64,000 nucleotides of DNA from assembly GCA_016169945.1 (NCBI GenBank), contig JADLSH010000388.1:7824501-7888500 (forward strand), given 5' to 3'. The DNA is from Trachythela sp. YZ-2020. Its lineage: Eukaryota; Cnidaria; Anthozoa; Malacalcyonacea; Clavulariidae. Under the pieces are notes generated by a model. That model was not told the DNA's origin. It did not search any database and was given only the letters and a program-made list of their open reading frames with translations. The position numbers and the translations under genes are program-made. This document shows positions 15,623-26,347 of this stretch, one piece after another. Each line of letters opens with the position of its first letter. Within the stretch, counting starts at the first letter, position 1.

Positions 15623-15664
15623 TTATAAAACCCCCAGCAAAGGTACACGAGGTCTTTTTCGCTT
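15623..15664 (+). promoter_or_regulatory. RPL22 TATA-like box and TOP-type start
   Basis: TTATAAAA at 15623-15630 is followed about 25-30 bp later by the pyrimidine tract CTTTTTCGCTTC (15654-15664). A transcript starting at that C would carry a 5' terminal oligopyrimidine tract, the usual growth-control signal of ribosomal protein mRNAs. The start site is inferred. Confidence 0.55.
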
Positions 15665-15683
15665 CACAAAATTGCGCTTCAAA

Positions 15684-17571
15684 ATGGGTCAGGTATGTTG
15701 TTAAGAAAATTCATATTTATTGCTTCTAAGGAAGGTATTTCTACGCAGTTATCACAAATGTGAAAGATTATAACATTACAGACAAAAACATTCGAATAAT
15801 TTGAAGTTTTTCACACAAATCGTGGCGTATTCATCGTTTGGTTGAAGCTCGAGTCGAAACGACAAAAAACAACATGGCCGCCATTTAAAACAAATTTAAA
15901 TAATATATTATTATTACATATATTATATGTTTAAAATAAATTTCAATAGATTTCAAGGAAATTCACAGTAGTCAAGTTGTATTGCAGGTTGGTTAGGATG
16001 AGAGCACACTAGAATTAGGGAGGGGGCAGCTGGTTGTGAGACTTGTGAGCAAGGTTAAGCCCGAAAAACAAATTTTGGCAACATGATTGGTTGGAGAAAA
16101 AATTTACCATGAAAGGTCTTTTTGCTAACCAATCACATTGCCAGATTTGTTTTTCGATTTGCTTGAACAAATTCACCTGTGGAAAATGGGCTTAAGGTTG
16201 TGTATTCATTTGCATGAACCAATTGAATCCCAGACAACTAGCTCAAACTGGAAGCTTCCTGTGACTGCACAAACCTCTACTTTGAAGTATTTTGTTTACG
16301 TCATTGCATGAAATTAAGTGAGGCCGATAAATTTAGAATAATCGTTCTTTATTTTAGAAAAAAAAGCAGCAGAAGAAAAAATCTCAGTTAAAATTTACCA
16401 TCGATTGTACACACCCTGTGGAAGATGGGATTTTGAAAGCTGATGACCTGGTATGTTTGATCAGGTCTTGTATAGGGAACAAATAAAATCATCGTTTTCA
16501 TGGAGTAAAATGATGACACGACCACCAAATGATCCCCGGGACTTCTTGTTTAAAACAATTAGCCCTGTAACGTGAATGCATGGGTTAGGGTTACTGATTA
16601 CTCCATGTGCAATTCCTGATAGGCCTAACTGGAAAGTTTGGAAATCACACAACCGAGATTTTGAAAATGTAATAGTAAATATATAGAGAAATCAAAATTG
16701 CGCTGATAACTGATAGGTTTTCATGGCAATTATTATAAGTGTTTTGTTTCATGAAAAGTAACACATTTATCTAAATATTTGGCAAAACTTTTAATCTTTA
16801 AGCCTGGCTCTTCATCAGTGCAAATAATACATGTTATTTCCACAAAACAATTACTTCAAAAGTTGTAATTTAAAGAATTTGGAGATAAATATTATTTACT
16901 TAGGGCTATCTTCCCTAAGTATTTTCTCCCATTATTCTGTAGGCAGACTATATGAAAGGTCGTATAAAGGTTAATGGAAAGACTGGAAATTTGGAGAATA
17001 ATATTGCAGTTGAATGTCTAAAATCAACAGTCTCTATAACTTCTGACGTTCCTTTCTCTAAGAGGTTGGTTCTTTTATATCTGTAGTTTACCATGAAAAG
17101 CCCTAAAGCCAACATAACATTCATCATTTCATTCATTGTGAAATTGGTCAAGGTCCCTTTCATTATCTTGTTGGTTTTTTAGTTGACATTGAAGTTCAAA
17201 TATTACTTGGAGTAAAATGATGAGACCATTCCAATAAATGATCATAATGATTCGTTACTACGGTTTCTGATTACTACCCTATTGAAAATAATGCCTAATT
17301 GTTCAAGACACTAATAGGAAGCAAGATGTAAAATTCAGATCAAACACAGGTGTTGAAGTTGGCTTTGAGCCCTGTCAATAACAATTTCTGACTAAATATT
17401 TTTCTTTAAATTTTTGGAAGATACTTGAAATATCTTACAAAGAAATATCTGAAGAAGAATAATCTTCGTGATTGGTTGCGTGTTGTGGCTTCAAGTCAAA
17501 CTGCATATGAGCTAAGATACTTCCAAATCAACAATGAGGAAGAAGACGATGATGGTGATGAAGAATCGTAA
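15684..17571 (+). CDS. RPL22: 60S ribosomal protein L22 (eL22)
   Basis: Four exons (15684-15692, 16358-16450, 16943-17064, 17421-17571) give 124 aa; human RPL22 is 128. A short lysine-rich N-terminus ([11 protein letters not shown]) is followed by [48 protein letters not shown] and [20 protein letters not shown], then an acidic tail ending [10 protein letters not shown]. It is a component of the large ribosomal subunit. The first exon encodes only MGQ, so the N-terminal basic extension is shorter than in vertebrates. AATAAA follows 34 bp after the stop. Confidence 0.97.
16055..16195. mobile_element. Foldback element carrying inverted CCAAT boxes
   Basis: Outer ends TTAAGCCC (16055-16062) and GGGCTTAA (16188-16195) are inverted. 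Inside, GGCAACATGATTGGTT faces AACCAATCACATTGCC across a ~40-bp loop. It lies in RPL22 intron 1. A second family member occurs at 45,518-45,655. Confidence 0.85.
16490..16640. repeat. Dispersed repeat, copy A
   Basis: Contains GGAGTAAAATGATGA followed about 85 bp later by CTGATTACT. The same ordered blocks recur at 17,208-17,330 in the next RPL22 intron. It also contains TGGGTTAGGGTTAC. Class unknown. Confidence 0.5.
17208..17330. repeat. Dispersed repeat, copy B
   Basis: Direct-orientation relative of 16,490-16,640, sharing GGAGTAAAATGATGA, AAATGATC and CTGATTACT. It lies in RPL22 intron 3. Confidence 0.5.
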
Positions 17572-17605
17572 AAGCCTTCTTTCAAAATATCTATGTATCT
17601 GATCT

Positions 17606-17611
17606 AATAAA
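17606..17611 (+). terminator. RPL22 polyadenylation signal
   Basis: AATAAA 34 bp after the RPL22 stop codon, the only such signal close downstream. Confidence 0.8.
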
Positions 17612-17639
17612 GAAACCATAAACGTTATGTTGGCAGTGG

Positions 17640-18165
17640 TGTTTCTGAAACATAATTTTTTTCACTCAAAAAAGCATACTGGATTTTTCGGACTTTTATA
17701 AAAATCAGCTGAATTTCTGGTGGATTTTTCCTGCCTTTTTTTTCAGATTTTTTGAACGAGATTGTGATGGATATTTTTACTTTTTTGGGCTTTTGGAGGA
17801 TTTTTTAAAACTTTTTCTGGATTTTTTTAACTTTTTGAGGATATTTTTACTTTTGAGGATTTTTCGGACATGCCCCTCGTAATTTTGTATTTCATTGCAA
17901 TGAATTCCTGTATTTGCAAGGCTTGCAATCTTGCATTTAGTCTAAGCTCAACAGATGAATGAAATGGGTGGTGCCAATGTAGGTAGCTGTGGGTATTTGT
18001 CTTTAGGAACAAACTTACCTGTACCTGAAAAATTCACGTTCGAGAAAAGAGCTCGAGTGCCCGAAGTTTCGAATTCCGGTGTTGTATACCGGGGTTTTAT
18101 ACTTTTATTACTGTAGCTCCGAGGTTCGAATCCCCGTGTCAAAACGTGTGTTTTCCTGAAAAAGT
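17640..18165. other. T-rich low-complexity tract and B-box remnant
   Basis: From 17,650 to 17,870 the plus strand is dominated by repeats of GGATTTTT with little other structure. At 18,123-18,133 GGTTCGAATCC is a perfect polymerase III B box, preceded closely by TGTAGCTC, which could be a truncated A box. It is probably a tRNA or SINE remnant. It ends about 30 bp before the LicD-family ATG, so it may lie in that gene's promoter or 5' UTR. Confidence 0.5.
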
Positions 18166-19175
18166 ATGGTTGCTTGTCCACGTCGTGCAAAAACATTAAT
18201 TTTTCTTGCCCCCACTTCGATAATTCTCCTATACATTGCTTACAATATTTATTTCATTATCGTTATTCGCATTGAACGTAAGGAAATATGTGAAAAACTA
18301 AATAAATACGAGAAGTGTGATTCCTTGAAAATCAACGCAAAACGTGGAATATTTCAAGAGCTACTAAGAGAATGGATTACAATAGCACAAAGAAATAATA
18401 TAAGCTATGTTTTATCGTCTGGTTCTCTGCTGGGGCAATACAGAAATGGAGATGTTATTCCTTGGGATACAGACGTTGATGTTGTGCTTAAAGATACTTT
18501 GATTTCTAAACTCAAAGAAATTACAACACCTAGGGATTTTACACAAGGTGCTGACAATGCATTTCATTTTGTGGTACAACCTGAGTATGCTGTCAAAACA
18601 CCATCACAGATGAGGCGTTGGAATTGTAATGGACAGGTCAGGTCTCAACCTTTCACCCAGGCAAATTGTTGGTACATGGATAAATATTGATATTCTCTAG
18701 CTTTCGACATCTTTAGTCATCAGCTAAAAGATGTACCTTCCTCTTAGAAGGCATTGGGTGCTAATGGAGATACCTTGGTAGTTTACCATACACTTACCAC
18801 CCCTGAGCAAAGCTTTCTATTAAACTTGGACACTTAATCATTCATTTAATACTTCTATCCATTTCTAACTAGGTAGTCGATGGTCAACCCGATCACTGTT
18901 CATTTATTGGACCTATAGCACGTCTCATTAAAGGCTTAAACTTTGTAGACATTTTTGGGCTCAAAATTGAAGGAGACTTTGTTTACGAGGGTTATGAAAA
19001 AAAGTATTTTAGGGTTGATGACCTATTTCCAGGGAAAGATTGTTTCTTTATGGAGATTAGAACAAAGTGCCCTCAAAACATAAAGAAAGTATTGGAAACA
19101 TTTTTCCATTCAATACGACAGCCTTGTGTTTGTATCAATGGAACGTGGACAGTTGATTCATGGTGGAAATTTTGA
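18166..19175 (+). CDS. LicD/fukutin-family type II membrane protein
   Basis: Two exons (18166-18636, 18873-19175) give 257 aa. A single transmembrane anchor (TLIFLAPTSIILLYIAYNIY) follows a short basic N-terminus, the usual Golgi type II arrangement. The lumenal part has the LicD core: SGSLLGQYRNGDVIPWDTDV with an aspartate motif (DTDVDVV), and later FVDIFGLK and DDLFPGKDCFF. LicD proteins act in phosphocholine or ribitol-phosphate transfer; animal relatives fukutin and FKRP build the ribitol-phosphate part of alpha-dystroglycan glycans. This protein is much shorter than FKRP (about 495 aa), so orthology to either is not claimed. The acceptor at 18871-18872 and the donor at 18637 are both good. 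Confidence 0.82.
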
Positions 19176-19321
19176 TCCTCCCTTATGCATGAGCCCCAGC
19201 CAATAAAAACAGATTAAGTTAATATGTTTCAAATTGCATGTTAGAAAAGGCTATATTTATTTTTCAACCAATTTAGAACACATCTACAATATACTTGTGC
19301 ACAGCCCATAATAGATTGTTT

Positions 19322-21856
19322 CTATAGTTTGCTGTTGACATCGGCTGGGGGCCACTGAACACCTACAAAAGCAGAAAAAATAAACTTTGAGTTATATACT
19401 GTATGCAAGTCAGAGTGCACATGATATTTGTGGCAGGATTTTTCTTACCAAGACAATGTGCGATAAGATGAAAACGATCGGAACCAAAGAACATGTCTTT
19501 CTTGCCTTCTTGATTTTCAACTAGAAATGTTGGGGCACCAAATGCCTGACATACAAAGAGAGAATGTGATTAAGTCCCTAATATACAATTATTATAGGCT
19601 ACTATCTAATAAATGCATGTAATATGGTCAATTGCGATGTTAATTACATAGAAAACTATATTTATTAAACAGTTTGTCAAAAGTATTATCATTCCAAACT
19701 CCTCTGCCCAGTATGCAATAATTCTAATATTGTAAATCCTCTATTAAGCCTGCTGGGCTTATCTATCTGGGGGGAGGGGCATTACTGGAGAGGGAGTAGC
19801 CAGTTAGAGAGGGGGGAGGTAAATGCAGAAGAGAGCCTTGTTGATTTTGATTTGGGGGGGGGGGTTAAATGGTTAATAGAGGATTTACCTAATAACTAGT
19901 TTTTCCAAAAATGTAGCAGCATACCCCATTGTCAAGTGCTCTCTGAGTGGTTTTGTTTAGCTTCTTCTTAACCGTTTCTGTGTTTGAATGTTCAAGTAAA
20001 TGCTCTGACTCAGCAACACTAAGGCCACTCTTTTTGCAAACCTGTAAGAGGAAGTACAAGTCTACCCTCCATTAATGTGCTAAACTCTGGGGCACTTTCT
20101 GGCCATTACATTGCAAAATAGAATTTATCTGTCTTGTGAAAATTTATTTTATAAGATACTTACACTGATGAAGATCCAGGCTTAGGAATCAATAGTGTTG
20201 GGAAATAAATAAACCTGGTATTTTCAACAAAATAAGACAAATTTTGGAACCAACATACCTCCAGTAGACTATCAGATGACACAATGTCTTCACCCTAACA
20301 ATGAATGATTTTTGTAAATAATCCTGTTAACCTTTATTAAACCACCTCTCAATTAAGCCATCTTTCTAATGAGTCCCCATTTTTTTATTAAGACCACCCC
20401 TCTCCTTGTATGTGCTTGCATGACGCATAGATGATTTACAATATATAAAACAAAGTATGCATCAAAGGGTTGTAATCTTACAGTTCTATATACTCTTGTC
20501 CAACACTCTCTCGAAAGGTTTTCTAGTTTGTCAGCATGAGAAATTTTTGCAGCTGTTAACAATCTCATTGTTGGCAGTGAACCTAAACCACAAATTTATT
20601 TTTATTTATTTTATTTATTAGATTCGTCAATATTACAATACATAACACAATAACAGCATACAGTATGACAAAACAAGACATACGACTTTTGGCAGGGTGA
20701 CCGCAACAGCGTGAGCCAATTACTGCGGACCCGAAATTAAGACATACAAACATAAAATAGTATCAACATAACTAATAGCAGCACTTAAGAGGCTGAGCCA
20801 GAGTTAGAGCGGTATTACTCTTGGTGCATATAGTTTGTGGATTGTCAGGATCGTAGGAGATTTCTAGAGTGCGGAAATAGTAACTTAGAATGGTAGATTT
20901 AAACGAGTTCAAATTGGTCATGTTAAGGTTCAGTTCGTCAGCTAGGCTGTTCCACACCCTGGTTGTTCGAAGTAGGAATGAGCGTTGTTGTTTTGCTCCT
21001 TGGAATGACAAACTTAGCTATATCAATGTTTTGAGACGATCTGGTTGGTCTGGCGCTGCTTATACAGATACAGCTCAGTTTTAAAGATTGTACCAAATTT
21101 TTGGTCTACAGTATTGCCACAAACCTTTGACCATCAGTACGTTCACTGGATCCTAAGAATATACAAAATAACAGTTATATAAAACTAACTTTTGCTCTGA
21201 AATTGTTTGTACAACTTTATTCAACCTACTTCTGGAAATTCCATTGGTCCAAGATTGTAGAAATTGAATGTACGTTTAACATCCTTAATTAGGTATGCTC
21301 CTTTGGTAGGATTGAAGCCTGGTGGAATGTTATCTACAGAAAATAGTGGCAGAATGAGATAATGGTTTTTAATAGGTCCCTACCTGTAGCCCAGTCAAGA
21401 AATTCACTTTATGCAATGCTAAAAATTATAGATTTAAACTTGTTTACTATTCATCTATACCCTTACCAGTTGCTTTCATGATACCAGCCAGTAGCACTGG
21501 TTGAAGGTCAACATTAATGTTCCACACTGGACGGCAACGCAATAGCACCTGGGCGATAAAATTTAGGGTGTGGTCACCAGCATAGGGATGGTTGTGTCAA
21601 TAGGGTGGTTAAATGGAAAAAGCACGATTGACATCACGAAATCTAACCCTAAGATTATTTTTTAAATGTAAACACCCCTGACCTCGACACTAAGTTACTA
21701 ACCCGGGTTATAGCTGACCGCTGACGTGGGGGGAAATCAGGCTTCACATTTTCACAGGTAATGAATAACAAGTGTACAAAGTACTACCTCAAAAGCAATC
21801 CAGGAGTATGGAGAGAGTACATCATAAAATAATTCTACAGATTTTTTCGAGGTCAT
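19322..21856 (-). CDS. GSTK1: Glutathione S-transferase kappa 1
   Basis: Nine exons in minus order (21788-21856, 21467-21548, 21230-21333, 21125-21152, 20482-20582, 20259-20294, 19925-20041, 19449-19545, 19322-19362) give 224 aa; human GSTK1 is 226. It has the DsbA-like thioredoxin fold: VELFYDVLSPYSWIAFE with the catalytic serine region, PVWNINVDLQPVLLAGIM, the helical insert with GSLPTMRLLTAAK, then AFGAPTFLVENQEGKKDMFF with GSDR. The enzyme conjugates glutathione in mitochondria and peroxisomes. The ATG at 21854-21856 gives the expected short N-terminus (MTSKKSVELF). One exon is only 28 nt and another 36 nt. Intron 4 holds a LINE fragment and intron 7 onward lies near a MITE. No obvious peroxisomal tripeptide is present at the C-terminus (NSKL is only loosely SKL-like, yet is close to PTS1). 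Confidence 0.95.
19732..19888. mobile_element. 157-bp MITE with 16-bp perfect inverted repeats
   Basis: GTAAATCCTCTATTAA (19732-19747) and its exact reverse complement (19873-19888) bound a G-rich interior. Flanks CTAATATT and CTAATAAC agree at six of eight positions, suggesting a decayed 8-bp target duplication. It lies in a GSTK1 intron (between exons 7 and 8). Confidence 0.85.
20598..21110 (-). mobile_element. 3' end of a non-LTR retrotransposon
   Basis: On the minus strand, 21011-20772 reads SFLLRTTRVWNSLADELNLN and NLNSFKSTILSYYF, the typical C-terminal tail of LINE reverse transcriptase ORFs. Upstream the frame is interrupted by a stop, and the rest of the ORF is missing. The 3' end is an AATAAA-rich simple repeat (about 20,600-20,625). 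It is a 5'-truncated dead insertion in GSTK1 intron 4, in the same orientation as the gene. Confidence 0.8.
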
Positions 21857-23489
21857 ACTTGCTTTGCACAAGCGTGGTACAAGAGATCGATCTTTATTAT
21901 AAAATCATAAAATGTGTTTTTCTAAATTCTAATTTCCATCGTTCAAAACTCTATTTGAATGGCGACCAACTCCGAAGATGTGAGGTACAGACATATGGGT
22001 ACAGACATAGTACAGATTACAGAAATCCAAGGTTTTGTTTCGTTAAAATAGATGAGAATTTCACAGTGTGTATTTAAAACTAGAAATCATGGCAGGATTA
22101 GAGGTAATATTGATCGTGTTTAGTATAAAATAAATGTTTAATATTAGACAAATATCAAATCAATACGTATAAATATAAATATGGCTAAGAATGGTCGGCC
22201 ATACTTTCAATAGCTTCTTATGTCATGTACAGGTCAGATAACTCATTATTCATGTTGATGTTATTGCTGATACTTGTGTGATACACCTATATTTACATGA
22301 AATGTCCTATAAAGCAACACATAATTGCATTAAAAGTAGAAACATTTGGAAGTTTAACACTCTTTCTTTCCTTCAAAGAAACCTTTAGTATTTTTAGTAT
22401 CCATTGTTAAACGTTAAAGATAGAGGAAAACTGTGTATTTTATTTGATCGGTCAAAATGTCCGTGCAGAATAAAACTGATCGGCCATTTCGTGTCTTTGT
22501 TCGGCAAATAGCCGAATGCCGACCGTTATAATCCACACTGACCCCCGGGCTGACAAATCAGTCAAGATTTTATGCTGGAAACGTTAAATATGCTTTGACA
22601 TTGTACTAAATCACATGCATTACCAATTATTACCTCAGTTCCTTGTACTTTTTTGGCTTTTTTGAAAACAACGATGAAAGGCTATGGGCACACTTTCTGC
22701 TCGCTATCTATCGTTTATTTTAGATACTAGACCTTTACTGAATATTTTTTATTGTAAAACAGTATTAAATTAAGAAAAATAATGTGAGTCATGTAACGAA
22801 GAATTATCAAACATTCTAACTTTTACATTTGAAAACCAATGGTAATATAAAACTAACTTTTATACACATATTACAAAAGACAGGAATGCATCAAAGGTTA
22901 ATACCATTTCTATAGTTAGAGAGCTTAAGCAAGTACGTTGCATTACACAATAAAGCCTATTCCCTAGAATTTTTATCAAAACGTGGTTGCCGTCTACATG
23001 GAAAGCTACACAGAGGATTCTCCAAAACTTGTGGCCACGGTCTTTTCTCCGTTAAGGACAAATCACCCGATGATGACAAATGCCCGGCCCCCGGGTAAAT
23101 ATGCAGCTGCAAATGCCCGGGCCTAGGGACAAGTTAGCTTGCAAATGCCCCGCACTGTCCCGGGGGGATGGTCGCAGCTGGAATTGACTGATGCATAAGC
23201 CGCCAAGCTTTGAAATCCTTACCCTTTTCAGACCAAAAAATATATGACTTTCTATACCTTAATTATTTCAGATATGACCTCAAATTCTATACGCTATTTT
23301 TTGTATAAATACCTGCCAGAATGTCATTTTCATGACAGTCGAAGCATCTTGAAAAATCATACCCAACTTTGATCAGACCAAAATGTATAAAACATAACAC
23401 CCTATTTCAGACCAAATCTGGTCAAAAATACCCCCTTCGGAAATGAAACTATTATCAGTCATGATCATACATTATTGTTTATTTGACAG
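21857..23489. other. Intergenic / 5' region between GSTK1 and NUDT7/8-like gene
   Basis: Divergent promoter region for GSTK1 (-) and the Nudix gene (+). At 22,089 ATGGCAGGATTAGAG is followed by GTAATA and could be the missing Nudix first exon, but its simplest donor gives the wrong phase; a weak donor 30 bp later (GTATAA) would fit. Blocks near 22,455-22,530 contain related GATCGGCCAT and CGGCCAT motifs. A MITE-like relative lies at 23,075-23,200. Nothing else is recognised. Confidence 0.45.
23075..23200. mobile_element. Diverged relative of the 5.9-kb MITE
   Basis: CCCGGGCC-type blocks and the end TTGACTGATGCATAA resemble the termini at 5938-6330 (TTGACTGGTGCATAA). It is unusually GC-rich for the region. 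Its boundaries and left end are unclear. Confidence 0.5.
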
Positions 23490-24783
23490 GCATTCTTTGT
23501 AGATCTTGTTTTAACACGAGCAAACAGCCAATAATAGCCTATAATGTCTTGGAAAAACATAAACATGAATTCATTAAAAAAATGGAACAATTATCATCTC
23601 GACAGCGAGCCTTTAATAAAGATGCAACATTAGCTGGTGTATTGATTCCATTTTGCAAGGTCGATGGCAAACCATCCATATTGTTTACAAAACGATCACA
23701 TAAAATTGTGAGGAATAAGAGTGATGTGAGTTTTCCAGGTGGAAAGATGGACAAAATATTTGATAACAATATTATTGATACTGCATTAAGAGAGACAATG
23801 GAGGAAATTGGTGTGCCAAAATCAGATATTGATGTCTGGATAGAAACTAAACCAATAATTGGAACAAATGTAAGAAGATATACATGTTTTTATGACTTTC
23901 CTAAAAAGAAATATTTATGACTTGTGTATCTTTATAGGATGCTGCTATAAATATTGTACCAGTATTTGGCTTTATTCACAGTCTTGATGTTTCCAAACTC
24001 ATTATTGATCAGAGTGAGGTTAGTTTATTTATGGGCAGTTTAAAAGATCTTAGGGTTGCAAAAGCTACAAATTTAAAAGCTAGGTGCTGACATGAGGCAG
24101 TTATAGTGGCACAAAATTAAGTGAGCAAATAGATGTTAAAACATAGGTGGATTTTCTCACCTAGAGACATTTGCACCCGACCAATACAATTTAAATGCTC
24201 ATTGGGATAAATGACAGTAGTGTGATTGAAATAAAGATTTTGAACTAAGTAAGACTAAAAACAAGGATTTTTAACTAAATAAGACCAAAATTGCCAACTC
24301 TGCCCCCCAGACCCCTGCTGCAGCTTGTTTTGGCACCCCCTACATTTTTAGAGCAAAATCTGAAAATCCGCCTATGTGTTAAAAAGCATGAAAATTAAAG
24401 ATTTTGGGGTAGGGTAGAGTTAAACTGTTTAGACAAAGTACTTTTCAGGGGAAAAGCTTTCCCTAGCCAACTGTGCCATCTGGCATCCATGAATATTGTG
24501 AGATCAGTAGGAAGTTGGTTGCATGGAGTAATGAATCAGATTGATTATTTTTACTATTCCCTAGGTCACGTCTGTTTTCACTGCGACATTGGAGGATTTA
24601 TGTGATCCAAATAAGCAAGCTTATACCAAGTTTAAGAATGGTGCAGTCATGCCATTGTTCTACGAGAAACCTTATAAAATCTGGGGATTTACAGCTGTTA
24701 TTTTAGATATTTGTCTTTCAAATCTTTTACCAGATTTTTATTCTCTTAAGTCTAGACCAAAAACATCTAAAAGTGTTAGTTAA
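23490..24783 (+). CDS. NUDT8: Nudix hydrolase, CoA diphosphatase type (NUDT7/8-like), 5' exon missing
   Basis: Three exons are clear (23490-23869, 23938-24018, 24565-24783), about 226 codons. The first visible exon begins at an acceptor (TTTGACAG) in phase 1, so a short upstream coding exon must exist. The Nudix core reads DVSFPGGKMDK then DTALRETMEEIGV, the NUDT7/8 form in which the usual first glutamate of the box is replaced, while RE and EE are kept. FTKRS before and YKIWGFTAVI after the box match the coenzyme A pyrophosphatase family. NUDT8 is mitochondrial and NUDT7 peroxisomal; the C-terminus here (KSVS) is not a peroxisomal signal. It is convergent with CFAP107. An 8-bp-TSD MITE lies in the last intron. 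Confidence 0.87.
24142..24376. mobile_element. hAT-type MITE with perfect 8-bp target duplication
   Basis: Termini CATAGGTGGATTTT and the inverted GAAAATCCGCCTATG bound 235 bp. Flanking TGTTAAAA occurs at 24134-24141 and 24377-24384, an exact 8-bp duplication typical of hAT transposition. It lies in the last intron of the Nudix gene. Confidence 0.88.
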
Positions 24784-24911
24784 GATTAAATTATTCAGAT
24801 GTGTCTTTTATAAACGTAACCAATTTAGTAAATTCCTTGTGGGTTTGTATGATGATAAATATTGTTTTGGTTTGTGGAAAACACTCTGGCAAAATACCAT
24901 GTTGATAAATA

Positions 24912-25045
24912 GATAAACATGCCACATGTTTTTCACAAAAATAATAAAATATCTATTTCCCACACATTTCAAATAAAAGATAAACATGCCACATGTTTTT
25001 CACAAAAACAATAAAATATCTATTTCCAACACATTTCAAATAAAA
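24912..25045. repeat. 67-bp tandem duplication with poly(A) signals
   Basis: Two near-identical 67-bp units start at 24912 and 24979, between the convergent Nudix and CFAP107 genes. Each holds two AATAAA hexamers, so the duplication doubled the 3'-end signals available to the Nudix gene. Confidence 0.92.
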
Positions 25046-25088
25046 AACATTTAATTAATATTCATTTCCATTCTAACTTTTCTTACAA

Positions 25089-26085
25089 TTACATTGCTAA
25101 CAGTGACTGTCTTTCTGGTGCAGTGTTTCTATGCAAATCACGTAATTGAAGATCCTTGTTCACTTGATGGGGATGTAGTTTACTGGACCATCTTTGTGGG
25201 GTTGACTTCAAGGGTGTTGTTCTCTTGCTTTGTGTTGTGATGGGGGGTTGCTCATGAACAAATGATAGCTTATATGTTGTTGCAAATGCACCAATATTGT
25301 CTAGTGCTTCCTGCTCTTTCCATTTCTTTAAAAGTTTTTGGTATAATCCATAATTTGTTGGTGCTCCTAAAAATATTGAGATATATACATTGTTATAACT
25401 ATCGTTCAAAGAATACATGCAAAAACAACTGGTGGTATAATACCTTGAATTGGAAAGTCTGATTTTTCTGGAACATATGCCAGAACCTTTCCATCCCATT
25501 TTCTCAATGGTGGTAATTTTGATTCTTTTTGTTCACGGTTGTTGAATTGTTGATCATACCACGAAATGCGGTTGCCTTCATAGTTATTATCATGGTGAGA
25601 GAGAATGTAGCGTTTTCCTAGACCCTAGATAATAAAAATATGTTAGAAATTAAGCTAAATTTATTAACCGCTGCCAAAAACCTGTGACAGCAGGGGGGTG
25701 TCATTTGCTTGGTAAAATGTAACATTTTCCCATTGGTGAATAAAGTGGTAGCTTCTCACCTCATTTCTTATCACACACTCTCTTCGAATGGTTGTATCAG
25801 GCCTGAAATTTCCATAATTCTTGAAGTCTGTCCTATGTGTGCTGTTGTAGTGACTCTTCCCACGTTCAAACTAGAAGTGAAATTGATAAAGAAAGTAAGG
25901 CACAAGTTAAAATATGTTAAATACGGTACTGTAGCGAAAATTGACGGCAAATTTTACAAATAATGAATATGTTAGCTTACTTTTCTGCGTTCTTCATCCC
26001 AATTTCCAATCAAAACATTATTAGTATATCTAGATTCAATCCTCCATCCCGGTAATTTCCACTTTAGATCTGTTTCTGCAGCCAT
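25089..26085 (-). CDS. CFAP107: Cilia- and flagella-associated protein 107
   Basis: Four exons in minus order (25981-26085, 25760-25870, 25444-25624, 25089-25366) give 224 aa; the human protein (formerly C1orf158) is about 194. Family landmarks: GWRIESRYTNNVLIGNWDEE near the N-terminus, LSHHDNNYEGNRISWYDQQF, LPPLRKWDG, and PEKSDFPIQGAPTNYGLY. CFAP107 is a microtubule inner protein of axonemal doublets. There is no catalytic domain. The match rests on remembered family sequence, especially the IGNWxEERRKF and APTNYGLY segments. An X-box-like site lies 99 bp upstream. Confidence 0.87.
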
Positions 26086-26183
26086 AATTTGCTTAAAAAA
26101 TAAATACCAACTATATTTGAATTGAGTTTCTTCATATAAAACACTCTATTATACTTGTCTATTGTTATTTGTTATTGTTTGGT

Positions 26184-26197
26184 GTTGCAATGGCAAC
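26184..26197. promoter_or_regulatory. X-box-like RFX site upstream of CFAP107
   Basis: GTTGCAATGGCAAC is one base from the palindromic RFX consensus GTTGCCATGGCAAC and lies 99 bp upstream of the CFAP107 ATG, inside the 262-bp divergent promoter shared with ELP5. Confidence 0.7.
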
Positions 26198-26223
26198 AGA
26201 AACCATAGTTACGTATTAAATGC

Positions 26224-26231
26224 TGACGTCA
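26224..26231. promoter_or_regulatory. CRE in the CFAP107/ELP5 divergent promoter
   Basis: TGACGTCA, the perfect cAMP response element bound by ATF/CREB factors, followed by a second TGACGT half-site (about 26,234). It is 117 bp upstream of the ELP5 ATG. Confidence 0.6.
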
Positions 26232-26347
26232 GCTGACGTTTATTTGGGGGTATGTTGGGATACAGACAGTGGATGGAGAGTAGCGTAGGTCGCACAGGTA
26301 CAAAATAGGGTACTAGTGATTTTTTCGCGCTTCCCGCGTTTTAAAGT

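Noticed and set aside
18100..18140. tRNA gene suggested by a perfect B box
   Set aside because: No acceptor, D or anticodon arms can be formed. More likely a SINE remnant.
21772..22077. 101-codon plus frame
   Set aside because: Antisense to GSTK1 exon 1 and its upstream region. No domain and no splice context.
22089..22103. MAGLE start as exon 1 of the Nudix gene
   Set aside because: The natural donor after GAG leaves phase 0 while the next exon needs phase 1. Kept only as a remote possibility with a weaker donor.
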